64,000 bases of DNA from an uncultured Actinomycetes bacterium (GCA_903872155.1 CAIQJP010000026.1:23333-87332), one strand, 5' to 3'. Counted from the stretch's first letter, positions 36,415 to 45,570 are shown. The notes: generated from the sequence alone by a model not told the origin. Numbers and translations: made by a program.

Positions 36415-37932
36415 GTGCTTTCTTCGATCCTCGCTCAGATTCCGTGGCAGTCACCGTCTGTCGACTACCACGCCATCGCGCCCGAGATCGTGTTGGCTGG
36501 TGGCATATGCCTCATCATTCTTGTTGATCTGTTCACCAGTGAAAGCAAGAAATGGATTACCGCAACACTGACCGGCTTTGTGATGTTGGCAGCTTTAGTG
36601 CCGGTGCTCACTTTGGCAGTGAGTGATATCAATGTGCGATCACTATTTGATGGTCGCTATGTCATTGACGAGTTTGCGCTCACGCTGAAAGCACTGTTTT
36701 TAATCGCTGGATATGTTGTGGTGTTGCTATCGCAAAACCATGTTGAAGAAGGCGACTACTACCAAGGTGAATACTTCACGTTGTTGCTGACCTCAGTGAC
36801 CGGAATGGTGATGATGGCCTCAAGTCGCGACTTGGTGAGCATCTTTGTTGCACTCGAAATGCTCAGCATCCCGGCCTACATGTTGGCTGCCTGGCGCAAG
36901 CGTGACCGCAAGAGCAACGAAGCGGGTGTCAAGTACTACCTACTCGGTGTTTTCGCTTCAGCAATCATGTTGTACGGCATGAGCTTGCTGTACGGCGTGA
37001 CCGGAAGTACTTTGCTCAGCGAAATTGGTCGTCAGCTAACAGTTGAAGGCAAGTTTGGTGGAGTGCAAGCCCTTGCCATCACCTTTGTCATTGTTGGTTT
37101 TGCCTTCAAAGTTTCGGCTGTTCCGTTCCACACCTGGGCCCCCGATACTTACGAAGGTGCACCGACACCGGTGACTGCGTTCTTGTCAGTGGCCAGTAAG
37201 GCCGCTGGATTTGTTGCGCTCGTGACACTCATTTATGTCGGCTTCCCGCAGGCAAAAGATGTGTGGCAACCATTCATCTGGGTGCTCGCCGCCGTCACGA
37301 TGACGATGGGCAACTTGGTTGCGTTACGTCAGACCAACATCATTCGTATGTTGGCCTACTCGAGTATCAGCCAGGGCGGATTTATCTTGATGCCACTTGC
37401 AGTTGCCGGAACTGGCGATGCCGCCGGACCCGCATTGCAGTCGGTTGTTGTCTACTTGATTGTGTACGCCGCGATGAACCTCGGAATGTTCGCCGTGGTG
37501 ATTGCCGCATCACGCACAACGCGTAGCGGTGAGATCAGCAGCTTTGGCGGCTTGTTCTCGTATGCACCTGGCCTGGGCGTCTTGATGACAATCTTCTTGG
37601 CATCGTTGGCTGGTATTCCGCCGCTCGGTGGATGGATTGCTAAGTTCACCGCTTTCCGTGCAGTTCTTGAAGCTGGCGGCGGTTGGGGTTACGGCATCGC
37701 AGTGATTGGTGCCATCAACTCGGTGATCGCATTCGGTTACTACGGAAGCATCATGCGAGAAATCTGGATGAAGCCCGCACCCAATGGCGAGACATCAGCA
37801 GTGAAGACACCAAGTTCGTTGATTGCAGCCATGGTTATCACAACTGCAGGAACCATCGTGTTTGGTGTGTTGCCAGGTGTGGTGTTGCGTTTCGGCGATT
37901 TGGCCGATCTCACCGGTGCCTTCGGCCGCTGA
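36415..37932 (+). CDS. nuoN: complex I subunit N (second copy)
   Basis: 505 residues from GTG 36415, with GGAGG 7 bases upstream. FVALEMLSIPAYMLAAWRK and VPFHTWAPDTYEGAPTPVTAF are the NuoN signatures. It is the last subunit gene of the eleven-subunit operon. The 3' end overlaps the methyltransferase gene by 17 bases. Confidence 0.94.
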   Translation: MLSSILAQIPWQSPSVDYHAIAPEIVLAGGICLIILVDLFTSESKKWITATLTGFVMLAALVPVLTLAVSDINVRSLFDGRYVIDEFALTLKALFLIAGYVVVLLSQNHVEEGDYYQGEYFTLLLTSVTGMVMMASSRDLVSIFVALEMLSIPAYMLAAWRKRDRKSNEAGVKYYLLGVFASAIMLYGMSLLYGVTGSTLLSEIGRQLTVEGKFGGVQALAITFVIVGFAFKVSAVPFHTWAPDTYEGAPTPVTAFLSVASKAAGFVALVTLIYVGFPQAKDVWQPFIWVLAAVTMTMGNLVALRQTNIIRMLAYSSISQGGFILMPLAVAGTGDAAGPALQSVVVYLIVYAAMNLGMFAVVIAASRTTRSGEISSFGGLFSYAPGLGVLMTIFLASLAGIPPLGGWIAKFTAFRAVLEAGGGWGYGIAVIGAINSVIAFGYYGSIMREIWMKPAPNGETSAVKTPSSLIAAMVITTAGTIVFGVLPGVVLRFGDLADLTGAFGR

Positions 37933-38968
37933 ACACATCGGCCGCATCATTGATGCGGCTGACAATGAACAGGTTCGTTTCGATCAATTTATGAACGAAG
38001 CGCTGTATGGCGCTCAAGGTTTCTATACCTCAGGTGTTGGCCGCGCTGGTCGTCGAGGTGACTTCATTACGTCTCCGGAAATTGGTCCGTTATTCGGAAC
38101 AGTGATTGCCCGTGCACTTGATGCGTGGTGGCGTGACATGGGACGCCCGCACGACTTTCATATTTATGATGTTGGCGCGGGACCGGGTGGATTAGCTCGA
38201 GCCGTGATTGCTGCGCAGCCAGACTGTTTGGCTGGTGATGTTTCGCGATACGTGTGCGTAGAAATTGGTGAGGCACAGTGGGCGACGCATCCCACTGGTG
38301 TCACGTCAATGAAGTCATTGCCCAGTGGAGAGTTGCGCGGTGTTGTGCTAGCTAACGAATTGCTCGACAGTTTGCCATTTCGTTTGTTGGTGTGTGACGG
38401 CGCTTGGCGTGAAGCATGGGTAACGCATCGTGCAGGCGCTTTCAGTGAGGTTTTGTATCCACTGAGTGATGAACCGGCTTTCGCACTTCCTGCGAAACCA
38501 ATTCTTGGTGCGCGCATTCCGTGGCAACAAGCAGCGGGCGAATGGGTGAGTGACATCTTGAGTCGTCTGAATGGACGACTTGTTGTGATTGATTATGCAG
38601 TTCCTTTAACGACCGAACTCGCGCAACGCCCATGGCGCGATTGGTTACGTACGTATGCGGGCCATGAAAAGGGAGCCCACTATTTACGCAACGTTGGTGC
38701 GCAAGACATCACAACTGATGTGTGCATTGATCAGATCATTGCAACTTGCGGGCAACCAGACTCGGTGCGATCACAATCGCAGTTCTTGCAACTATGGGGT
38801 ATTGATGAACTTGTTGAAGAGGGAAAGCGAATTTGGAATGAAGAATCGGCACGACCTGGTTTGGGGGCGATGAAAATGCGCAGCCGAATCAGTGAAGCTG
38901 AGGCGCTCCTTGACCTAAATGGCCCTGGCGGGTTTTCTGTACTTGAATGGATTAGGTTACGTGAGTGA
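37916..38968 (+). CDS. MidA/NDUFAF7-type SAM-dependent methyltransferase
   Basis: 350 residues from GTG 37916 inside the nuoN 3' end; the next ATG in frame (37992) would remove conserved sequence. YDVGAGPGGLARAV is the SAM-binding loop; ALYGAQGFY, GRRGDFITSPEIGPLFG and LANELLDSLPFRL are characteristic of the DUF185/MidA family. The mitochondrial member NDUFAF7 dimethylates an arginine of the NuoD homologue during complex I assembly. Position and overlap with nuoN support the same role here. The downstream ABC gene overlaps by GTGA. Confidence 0.9.
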   Translation: MPSAAEHIGRIIDAADNEQVRFDQFMNEALYGAQGFYTSGVGRAGRRGDFITSPEIGPLFGTVIARALDAWWRDMGRPHDFHIYDVGAGPGGLARAVIAAQPDCLAGDVSRYVCVEIGEAQWATHPTGVTSMKSLPSGELRGVVLANELLDSLPFRLLVCDGAWREAWVTHRAGAFSEVLYPLSDEPAFALPAKPILGARIPWQQAAGEWVSDILSRLNGRLVVIDYAVPLTTELAQRPWRDWLRTYAGHEKGAHYLRNVGAQDITTDVCIDQIIATCGQPDSVRSQSQFLQLWGIDELVEEGKRIWNEESARPGLGAMKMRSRISEAEALLDLNGPGGFSVLEWIRLRE

Positions 38969-39879
38969 TCACCGTTGAGGGTTTAACCAAGAAGTATGGA
39001 TCGACAACCGCAGTTGACTCGTTGTCATTCACTGTCACTCCAGGTCGAGTCACCGGATTCCTCGGGCCTAATGGATCGGGCAAGAGTACGTCAATGCGCT
39101 GCATGATCGGACTTGATCGCGTGCAGTCGGGGACCACTCTTTTTGATGGTCAACCGTATGAAAAATTGAAACAACCGTTGCATGAAGTTGGGGCTTTGCT
39201 TGACGCAGGAAATGCCCACGCTGGACGTACGGCGCGTAACCATTTACGTTGGCTGGCGATGAGCAATGGCATCTCAACCAAGCGTGTTGATGAAGTTCTT
39301 GAACTAGTGGGTTTGACTGACGTCGCCAAAAAGCGTGTGGGTCAGTTCTCGCTGGGTATGAAACAACGACTCGGTATTGCATCAGTCATGTTGGGGGATC
39401 CGAAAGTTGTCATCTTGGACGAACCAGCGAACGGACTCGACCCTGAAGGTATTCGTTGGATTCGCGAGATGCTCAAGCATTTGGCCTCGCAAGGTCGTTC
39501 GGTGTTGGTGAGTAGTCACCTACTTTCTGAGATGGCGCTCATGGCCGATGATCTCGTTGTGATCGGTAAGGGTCGCTTGATTACTGAATGCACCGTTCCA
39601 GAATTTGTCGATCGGTATACAAAGAAATGGGTAGTGGTGAAAAGTCCACAACTCGGAGTTTTAGTTTCATTAGCTCAAACTGCCGGAATGCATGTATCAA
39701 TCGGCTCAGATACTGCCGAGTTTCATGGCATAGCTGCGGCAGCGATTGGTGAACTTGCTGCACAAAACAACATTGTTTTGCATGAACTGGCTACACAAAC
39801 CGGATCCCTTGAAGACGCCTTCTTAGAAGTCACCGCAGACTCTGTCGAATATCACAGTCATTCGGAGGTGAAGTCATGA
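38965..39879 (+). CDS. ABC transporter ATP-binding protein
   Basis: 304 residues, GTG start overlapping the methyltransferase stop. Walker A GPNGSGKST, signature FSLGMKQRLG, Walker B VVILDEPANGLDP and the switch HLLSEM are all intact. The C-terminal 80 residues are the extra domain of ABC-2 type drug or lipid exporters. It pairs with the adjacent permease. No substrate can be read from the sequence. Confidence 0.93.
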   Translation: MITVEGLTKKYGSTTAVDSLSFTVTPGRVTGFLGPNGSGKSTSMRCMIGLDRVQSGTTLFDGQPYEKLKQPLHEVGALLDAGNAHAGRTARNHLRWLAMSNGISTKRVDEVLELVGLTDVAKKRVGQFSLGMKQRLGIASVMLGDPKVVILDEPANGLDPEGIRWIREMLKHLASQGRSVLVSSHLLSEMALMADDLVVIGKGRLITECTVPEFVDRYTKKWVVVKSPQLGVLVSLAQTAGMHVSIGSDTAEFHGIAAAAIGELAAQNNIVLHELATQTGSLEDAFLEVTADSVEYHSHSEVKS

Positions 39880-40625
39880 TGTCTATCGTTCGAAGTGAAT
39901 GGCTGAAATTGCGAACCGTCCGTTCGAATGTCACACTGGCGATTGTTGCCATCCTGTTGCCGCTTGCGATTACTTTATTAACCGCGGTCTTTATCAAAAT
40001 ACGTGATGTTGACGATTCAACGATTCCGGCAGTGTTGCTTGGTAGTGGAACAATGAGTGTTCTGCTTATGGGCGTTGTAGGTGTTTTGGTAATTACTCAG
40101 GAATATTCACAGGGCACTATTCGTTTGACATTTGCGGCAACGCCACATCGTTCTCGTGTTTATATGGCAAAGATCATTCTCTTATTTGCCGTGTCAATTG
40201 TTGTCACCTCGATTGTGCAAGTCGTCGGAAGTTTCGGCGGGAAAGCAATCTTGAATTCCCGCGGGTTTCATGGAGCAGTCTTTAACGATCAAACAACCGT
40301 GGCATTCATTGCAATGACAATCGTCGGAGTGCTTGTTTCGTTTCTTGGCCTAGCAATCGGAACTTTCACTCGCAACCCACCTTTTGCGATCACCACTTTG
40401 GTGCTTTGGCCATTGTTGATTGAAGGAATCGTTGGCGGGTTGTTGTCACTCATATTTGGTGAACATATGCGCACCTGGTTGCCATTTTCGGCGGGATTAG
40501 GTTCGATGCAAATACGTGATCACTTTTTGCATCTTGGACGTTGGGGTTCGGTCGGATACTTCGGTGCATGGGTTGTCGGAATTTCACTGATCGCTCACAC
40601 AGTTCTGCGACGTCGCGACGCCTAA
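39876..40625 (+). CDS. ABC-2 type transporter permease
   Basis: 249 residues with six hydrophobic segments. The N-terminal SEWLKLRTVRSN and the ITQEYSQGTIRLTFAATPHRSR loop are typical of ABC-2 permeases. Start ATG 39876 has GGAGG 7 bases upstream; it overlaps the ATPase stop by ATGA. Ten bases after its stop lies the second copy of the palindromic element. Confidence 0.9.
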   Translation: MMSIVRSEWLKLRTVRSNVTLAIVAILLPLAITLLTAVFIKIRDVDDSTIPAVLLGSGTMSVLLMGVVGVLVITQEYSQGTIRLTFAATPHRSRVYMAKIILLFAVSIVVTSIVQVVGSFGGKAILNSRGFHGAVFNDQTTVAFIAMTIVGVLVSFLGLAIGTFTRNPPFAITTLVLWPLLIEGIVGGLLSLIFGEHMRTWLPFSAGLGSMQIRDHFLHLGRWGSVGYFGAWVVGISLIAHTVLRRRDA

Positions 40626-40634
40626 ACATTCCCC

Positions 40635-40691
40635 TGTGATTCTGGTGAGGATTTTTACTCAATATGAGGAAAATATCTCACCAGAATCACA
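40635..40691. terminator. 57-base palindromic intergenic element, copy 2
   Basis: Same length as the element at 25197 and 51 of 57 bases identical; the outer arms TGTGATTCTGGTGAG and its complement are unchanged, and all six differences fall in the inner part. It lies between the convergent ABC permease (stop 40625) and EamA transporter (stop 40693) genes, again filling almost the whole gap. A shared bidirectional terminator or a small mobile palindrome is the likely nature. Confidence 0.75.
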
Positions 40692-40692
40692 A

Positions 40693-41601
40693 CTAATTAT
40701 GGTCGGGGCGGCTGGTCATGATGGCGCCAGCGACAACGATCAACATGCCGACGATTGCGGGCCAGCGAATATGTTCATCGCGAAAGAGCACGCCGAGTAT
40801 GACTCCGACGATGGGTGTAAAGAAAGTTCCGATCATGCCGCGCACGGTGCCTGATCGACCGAGCAAAACTCCGTAGACCGCAAAAGCCAAACCGGTACCG
40901 ACCGCACCAAGGGCAAGCAGTGCAAATAATGCCGACCATGCAAAGTGGCTATCAAATAGCGCGGGGATGCCCAGTGGTAACGACCACAAGCACGCGAACG
41001 ATTCGACCCACAACATCAGTCGCAACGATCCGTACTTTCTTTGCAATGGAGCAGCGATGTTGACGGCGATTCCGTAGCAGAGCAAAGCAATCAGTAAAAG
41101 AAGGATTCCGCGAATATCAGCAGAAGCTCCTTTTTCATCGCCACTCACTGACGAGAACGAGATCAGTGCAATACCCGAGAAACCGATGAGCACCGACACC
41201 ATGCGAAAGATGCTGGGCATGCGGCGGAACCAAATAGCGCCAACCACAACTGTCACTACGGGGAGTCCGCCGTTGAGCATTCCGGTAATGGCTGTCGACG
41301 TCGTTTCTTCGGCCATGGGGTAGAGCAAAAATGGAAGGCCCATCCACACGAATGACAACAACAACAATCGGGGGATATCAGATCGCTCAACCATCCGCCG
41401 CGCTGATGGAATGCAGGCCAATGCCAACGCACCAAAGAAGGTTCGTGCCATCGGGACGACTGGGGTCGCCACATGATCAATCGCGATGGCAATGAACAGA
41501 AATGAACTGCCCCACACCAATGAAATGACACCCGACAGTCCCCATTCGGCTGGCCCAAATCGAAGGTCTGATTCTTGTGGGCGAGCAGGGGCAACAGACA
41601 T
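40693..41601 (-). CDS. EamA/DMT-family transporter
   Basis: 302 residues with ten hydrophobic helices in two EamA halves. WGSSFLFIAIAIDHVAT in the first half and the second-half FTPIVGVILGVLFRDEHIRW are family signatures. Such proteins usually export amino acids or other small metabolites. It is transcribed divergently from acs with about 75 bases between, which contain an inverted repeat TCTAG/CTAGA at 41613-41626. Confidence 0.9.
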   Translation of the reverse strand: MSVAPARPQESDLRFGPAEWGLSGVISLVWGSSFLFIAIAIDHVATPVVPMARTFFGALALACIPSARRMVERSDIPRLLLLSFVWMGLPFLLYPMAEETTSTAITGMLNGGLPVVTVVVGAIWFRRMPSIFRMVSVLIGFSGIALISFSSVSGDEKGASADIRGILLLLIALLCYGIAVNIAAPLQRKYGSLRLMLWVESFACLWSLPLGIPALFDSHFAWSALFALLALGAVGTGLAFAVYGVLLGRSGTVRGMIGTFFTPIVGVILGVLFRDEHIRWPAIVGMLIVVAGAIMTSRPDHN

Positions 41602-41675
41602 GACCCCTTATGTCTAGTCGCCTAGAGTTATACCCGAGAAATGATTTGAACATCTCGACTTTGTGTGGGGGAAAT

Positions 41676-43634
41676 ATGTCAGCCGATGACCAGCAGACCA
41701 ATATTGACGATCTTTTATTGGAGAATCGCAAGTTTCCGCCTTCGGCTGCCTTCAAGAAGAATTCACTGGCTGTTGGAACCCACTTGTATGACCAAGCTGC
41801 GGCCGACGACGAAGGTTTCTGGGCCCAACAAGCAGCTGATCTGATTGATTGGGATCAAGATTGGCACACCATTTGCGAATGGAATGTTCCGTACGTCAAG
41901 TGGTTTGTCGGCGGCAAATTAAATGTCTCTTACAACTGCCTTGACCGACATGTACTGGCTGGCAATGGCGACAAGGTGGCGATTCATTGGGAAGGCGAAC
42001 CCGGGGATACGCGCACGATTACGTATTCCGAGTTGCTCATTGAAGTTGAGAAGTTCTCGAATGTTTTGAAGTCCTTGGGTGTTGTCAAAGGCGATCGCGT
42101 CAATATCTATTTGCCGATGATTCCTGAAGCAGCAGTGGCAATGTTGTCATGCGCGCGTATTGGTGCTGCACACTCAGTGGTGTTTGGTGGTTTCTCATCG
42201 CAGGCACTCGCCGACCGCATTAATGATGCTGAAGCGAAAGTACTCATCACTGCCGATGGCGGATATCGCCGCGGAGAAGTCTTTGAGTTAAAGCCGGCCG
42301 CCGACGAAGCAATTGCTTCAACACCAACAATTGAACATGTTGTCGTTGTGAAGCGTGGTGGCAACAAAGTCAACATGGTTGCTGGTCGTGATCATTGGTA
42401 TCACGAACTAATGGCAACTGCTTCAGATAATTGCCCAGCCGAACCGATGGACAGCGAACAACTGTTGTTCTTGTTGTATACCTCGGGCACCACAGGTAAG
42501 CCCAAGGGAATCATGCACACCACTGGTGGTTATCTCACTCACGTGACGTACACACATAAGTATGTGTTCGATCTTCATCCCGAGAGCGATGTCTATTGGT
42601 GCACCGCTGACGTGGGTTGGATTACCGGACACAGTTATATCGTGTACGGACCATTATCAAACGGCGCAACACAAGTGATTTACGAGGGTGTGCCTAACTA
42701 TCCAGCGAACGATCGCTTGTGGTCAATTGTTGAAAAGTACGGCGTCACAATTTTCTACACCGCGCCAACAGCAATTCGTACGTTCATGAAGTGGGGCGAC
42801 GACGAACCCGCCAAGCACGACATGTCTACGTTGCGGTTGCTTGGTTCGGTGGGTGAGCCGATTAACCCCGAAGCCTGGATGTGGTATCGCGACACAATTG
42901 GTCGCGGCGAATGTCCGGTTGTTGACACATGGTGGCAAACCGAAACTGGCGGCATCATGATTAGTCCGTTGCCTGGTGCCACAACTTTGAAACCAGGTTC
43001 GGCAACGTTCCCAGTTCCGGGTATTTCTGCTGAAGTTGTTGATGATGCAGGTAATCGTGTCGATCACGGCGGTGGCTACTTAACGTTGACACGCCCGTGG
43101 CCCGGCATGTTGCGCGGTATTTGGAATGACCCCGAGCGATACAAAGAAACGTATTGGAGTCGTTTCGAAGGCCGTTACTTTGCGGGCGACGGAGCCAAGC
43201 TCGACTCGGAGGGCTACTTGTGGTTACTTGGTCGAGTTGATGATGTGATGAACATCAGTGGTCACCGCATTTCAACAACCGAAGTGGAAAGTGCTTTGGT
43301 GTCACACCCCGCAGTTGCCGAAGCAGCGGTGGTTGGAGCAAATGATCCGACCACTGGTCAAGCAATTATTGCGTACGTGACTTTGCGCGGTGGATACGAA
43401 GCCAACGAAACAGATTTACGTAATCATGTGGCCAAAGAAATTGGTGCGATTGCCAAACCGAAGATGATTTACTTCACGCCCGAGTTACCCAAGACTCGCA
43501 GTGGAAAGATTATGCGACGTTTATTGCGCGATGTTGCTGAGGGACGCAATCTTGGTGACACCACCACACTGGCTGATGCCAGTGTGGTGAACGAGTTGCA
43601 GAAGCGTGCCGCCGAAGCCCCATCTGAAGACTGA
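41676..43634 (+). CDS. acs: acetyl-CoA synthetase (acetate-CoA ligase, AMP-forming)
   Basis: 652 residues from ATG 41676, with GGGGGA 4 bases upstream; the frame continues upstream to 41610 but without conserved sequence. The AMP-binding loop [19 protein letters not shown] and the C-terminal SGKIMRR with the catalytic lysine are intact, and the length matches the family. It activates acetate to acetyl-CoA. It is a monocistronic gene ending in a weak hairpin before the convergent HEPN gene. Confidence 0.96.
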   Translation: MSADDQQTNIDDLLLENRKFPPSAAFKKNSLAVGTHLYDQAAADDEGFWAQQAADLIDWDQDWHTICEWNVPYVKWFVGGKLNVSYNCLDRHVLAGNGDKVAIHWEGEPGDTRTITYSELLIEVEKFSNVLKSLGVVKGDRVNIYLPMIPEAAVAMLSCARIGAAHSVVFGGFSSQALADRINDAEAKVLITADGGYRRGEVFELKPAADEAIASTPTIEHVVVVKRGGNKVNMVAGRDHWYHELMATASDNCPAEPMDSEQLLFLLYTSGTTGKPKGIMHTTGGYLTHVTYTHKYVFDLHPESDVYWCTADVGWITGHSYIVYGPLSNGATQVIYEGVPNYPANDRLWSIVEKYGVTIFYTAPTAIRTFMKWGDDEPAKHDMSTLRLLGSVGEPINPEAWMWYRDTIGRGECPVVDTWWQTETGGIMISPLPGATTLKPGSATFPVPGISAEVVDDAGNRVDHGGGYLTLTRPWPGMLRGIWNDPERYKETYWSRFEGRYFAGDGAKLDSEGYLWLLGRVDDVMNISGHRISTTEVESALVSHPAVAEAAVVGANDPTTGQAIIAYVTLRGGYEANETDLRNHVAKEIGAIAKPKMIYFTPELPKTRSGKIMRRLLRDVAEGRNLGDTTTLADASVVNELQKRAAEAPSED

Positions 43635-43645
43635 TTGGGTGCGAT

Positions 43646-43675
43646 AACACCCCGGTTCCGGTGTTCAGTTTTCCC
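43646..43675 (+). terminator. weak terminator-like hairpin after acs
   Basis: AACACC (43646-43651) pairs with GGTGTT (43660-43665) around an 8-base loop, followed by CAGTTTTCCC. It lies in the 51-base gap between convergent acs and HEPN genes. The stem is short. Confidence 0.4.
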
Positions 43676-43685
43676 AAGAGACTTC

Positions 43686-44108
43686 TCAGATTCGCCCAAG
43701 AATTTCAAAACAGTGCTGTTGAACTATTTCAAAGAGGTCGTGGGCAATAGAAATCGCGAGTTCTGCATCATTTGAATTGATGTCGAGAAGAACTGACGGA
43801 TAGCGAGATTCGATTGACCAATAGGTTAAAAGTTCAAGGTCTAACTGCTCAAGAGCGGCTTGAAGTTTCGGATCAACATGTCGGGCAATTTGTCGAAGAT
43901 TATGAATTTTCGGCGGGATGTGATTTGACAAGAACACGGCTGCTTTGAGCGCTTTTTCACCAGACTGTTGCGCCCAAGAACAAGCGGCTCGATGAAACTC
44001 GTCAGAACTTAGGTGGATGAAACGTGCAGCGTCTAAGTCTTGGCGAGAAATCGACATCCAATGATCAAACTCGCGAATGACTTCAGCGGGAAACGAGGAT
44101 TCGGCCAT
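43686..44108 (-). CDS. HEPN-domain protein, probable toxin partner
   Basis: 140 residues, all helical in appearance. WAQQSGEKALKAAVFL with the following IPPKIHNL and ESRYPSV are characteristic of the HEPN family that pairs with minimal nucleotidyltransferases. RQIARH (R-x4-H) is present but lies earlier than the RNase motif of HepT toxins, so nuclease activity cannot be assumed. It overlaps the fused antitoxin-like gene by 26 bases and must be co-expressed with it. Toxin role is inferred from the pairing. Confidence 0.82.
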   Translation of the reverse strand: MAESSFPAEVIREFDHWMSISRQDLDAARFIHLSSDEFHRAACSWAQQSGEKALKAAVFLSNHIPPKIHNLRQIARHVDPKLQAALEQLDLELLTYWSIESRYPSVLLDINSNDAELAISIAHDLFEIVQQHCFEILGRI

Positions 44109-44877
44109 TGTTGATTGCGTTCGTAATGATCAAACTTTGAGATTCCTTCTCCATGAGTTCTTCTGGTCTCACGGCAATGACATCAACTGAGACTGGGAAG
44201 TTCTTCAATTGCCGTTGGATAGAAACAGTGATATCAATGTGCCGTCCTGCAAATGGAATGATCACCAATAAGTCGATATCAGAATCGGCATGTTCGTCGC
44301 CACGCGCAACTGATCCAAAGAGTCGTACCTCGGTCGCCTGAGTGGTAGACAAAACGTGATCGGCAATGACGTTGGCCCATGACAGTAACGAACGACCCTG
44401 AATAACTTGCGGAGGACGAGTTGCGACAAGACCGTCTTGCGCGCAGGCCTCTTGTGCATCACGAAGGCCGGTGCATGACATGCCATCAACTTGTACGACT
44501 TGACTCGCGTCAAGATTGGCGAAATGAAAAACAATCTCGTCGCTGAACTTTCGACGAACGCGTCGTCCGACTGGCACAGTGATGTGAAGAGGCAGTCCAC
44601 TATCGACGCGTTGATGAAGATCAATTGCCGAGGTGTGCGAAAACACCGCTGGTGTTCCAACCTCAAGTAAAACTCTCGCGAAGCGATCGAGTGGTAACCG
44701 TGGCAATGAGGGGACGCGGTACACGCCCCAACCCGCTCGCTCGAGTCGGCCACGTGCAACAAGTACCGGGAGGCGATTAGGTTCGACGCCGCATTGTTTG
44801 GCAGTTTCGGGAGTGACGTATCCGTGAGACGCGCTGGCCTGTTTGGTGAGGCGATCAAGAACACTGGCATGAGTCAT
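44083..44877 (-). CDS. AbiEi-like antitoxin domain fused to a minimal nucleotidyltransferase
   Basis: 264 residues. Residues 1-55 form a winged-helix-like domain (GYVTPETAKQCGVEPNRL, GVYRV), and about 55-165 match the C-terminal part of AbiEi-type antitoxins (HTSAIDLHQRVDSGLPLHIT, GLRDAQEA). From about 165 a nucleotidyltransferase domain follows: GSVARGDEHADSDIDLLV carries two catalytic Asp, and VSVDVIAV the third. In AbiE systems the nucleotidyltransferase is a separate toxin; in MNT-HEPN systems a separate antitoxin. Here both are one chain next to HEPN. The start lies beside a palindrome, suggesting autoregulation. Confidence 0.85.
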   Translation of the reverse strand: MTHASVLDRLTKQASASHGYVTPETAKQCGVEPNRLPVLVARGRLERAGWGVYRVPSLPRLPLDRFARVLLEVGTPAVFSHTSAIDLHQRVDSGLPLHITVPVGRRVRRKFSDEIVFHFANLDASQVVQVDGMSCTGLRDAQEACAQDGLVATRPPQVIQGRSLLSWANVIADHVLSTTQATEVRLFGSVARGDEHADSDIDLLVIIPFAGRHIDITVSIQRQLKNFPVSVDVIAVRPEELMEKESQSLIITNAINNGRILVSR

Positions 44878-44878
44878 G

Positions 44879-44909
44879 CCAAAAATATATCAAAATGATA
44901 TGTATTTGG
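44879..44909 (-). promoter_or_regulatory. inverted repeat at the start of the AbiEi-nucleotidyltransferase gene
   Basis: CCAAAAATATATCA and TGATATGTATTTGG form an inverted repeat with a 3-base centre (12 of 14 positions paired; the core ATATCA/TGATAT is perfect). It ends one base before the start codon at 44877. AbiEi antitoxins repress their own promoter by binding inverted repeats. The AT-rich arm can also serve as the -10 region of a leaderless transcript. It lies between this start and the yajQ stop. Confidence 0.6.
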
Positions 44910-44912
44910 TGC

Positions 44913-45401
44913 TCAGTCGCGGAAGTTGTCGAACTGCAACGGGATCTCAAGGTCTTGACCCTTGAGCAGACTCATCACTTCTTGTAGGTCGTCGCGCTTT
45001 TTGCTGGTCACGCGAATGGTGTCGCCCTGGGTCTGGCTGCTGACTCCCTTGGGACCCTTTTCCTTGATCAGTCGGTTGATCTCGCGAGCCTTGTCAGATG
45101 AGATCCCGACTTTGATGGTGACGACCAAGCGAACCGAGTTATGGCTGGCCTCTTCAACCTTGCCGTACTCGAGTCCACGCAATGAGACACCCCGCTTGAC
45201 GAGGCGCTCTTCGAGCACAATTTTGAGGGCGTTCAAGCGGTCTTCGCTGACCGTGCGCAGGGTGATCACGAGGTCTTTTTGCTCAATGGACGACTCGGTG
45301 TTCTTGAAATCGAAGCGGGTGGCGATTTCACGCTGGGCCTGATCGACCGCATTCTTGACTTCTTGGTGATCAACTTCGGAAACAACATCAAATGTGGGCA
45401 T
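44913..45401 (-). CDS. yajQ: YajQ family nucleotide-binding protein
   Basis: 162 residues, full length for the family, with two ferredoxin-like folds. MPTFDVVSEVD, EIATRFDFK and the C-terminal LPLQFDNFRD-like ending (IPLQFDNFRD) are the family's typical ends. Members bind cyclic di-GMP or nucleotides and RNA; the exact role in actinobacteria is open. It is divergent from tRNA-Tyr. Confidence 0.95.
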   Translation of the reverse strand: MPTFDVVSEVDHQEVKNAVDQAQREIATRFDFKNTESSIEQKDLVITLRTVSEDRLNALKIVLEERLVKRGVSLRGLEYGKVEEASHNSVRLVVTIKVGISSDKAREINRLIKEKGPKGVSSQTQGDTIRVTSKKRDDLQEVMSLLKGQDLEIPLQFDNFRD

Positions 45402-45488
45402 ATTCAGAGCGTAATGCGCCCAACTACCTGAATCGGGCAGGTGTCAGCGGTAGGTCGTGGGCGATACGATCAGAGTTCGCAAACATAT

Positions 45489-45570
45489 GGGTCGGTGCCC
45501 GAGCGGCCAAAGGGAGCAGACTGTAAATCTGCCGGCATTGCCTACGTAGGTTCGAATCCTGCTCGGCCCA
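45489..45570 (+). tRNA. tRNA-Tyr (anticodon GTA)
   Basis: Acceptor arms GGGTCGG and TCGGCCC pair over seven positions (two G-U), D-arm GCCCGAGCGGCC, anticodon stem around CTGTAAA with GTA, a long variable arm as expected for class II bacterial tRNA-Tyr, and T-arm GTAGG-TTCGAAT-CCTGC. The discriminator is A; CCA is not encoded. A terminator hairpin follows 5 bases later. Confidence 0.95.

Noticed and set aside
37823..37915. Upstream part of the methyltransferase frame inside nuoN
   Set aside because: It is the out-of-frame reading of nuoN; GTG 37916 keeps conserved sequence and a short overlap as is usual in this operon.
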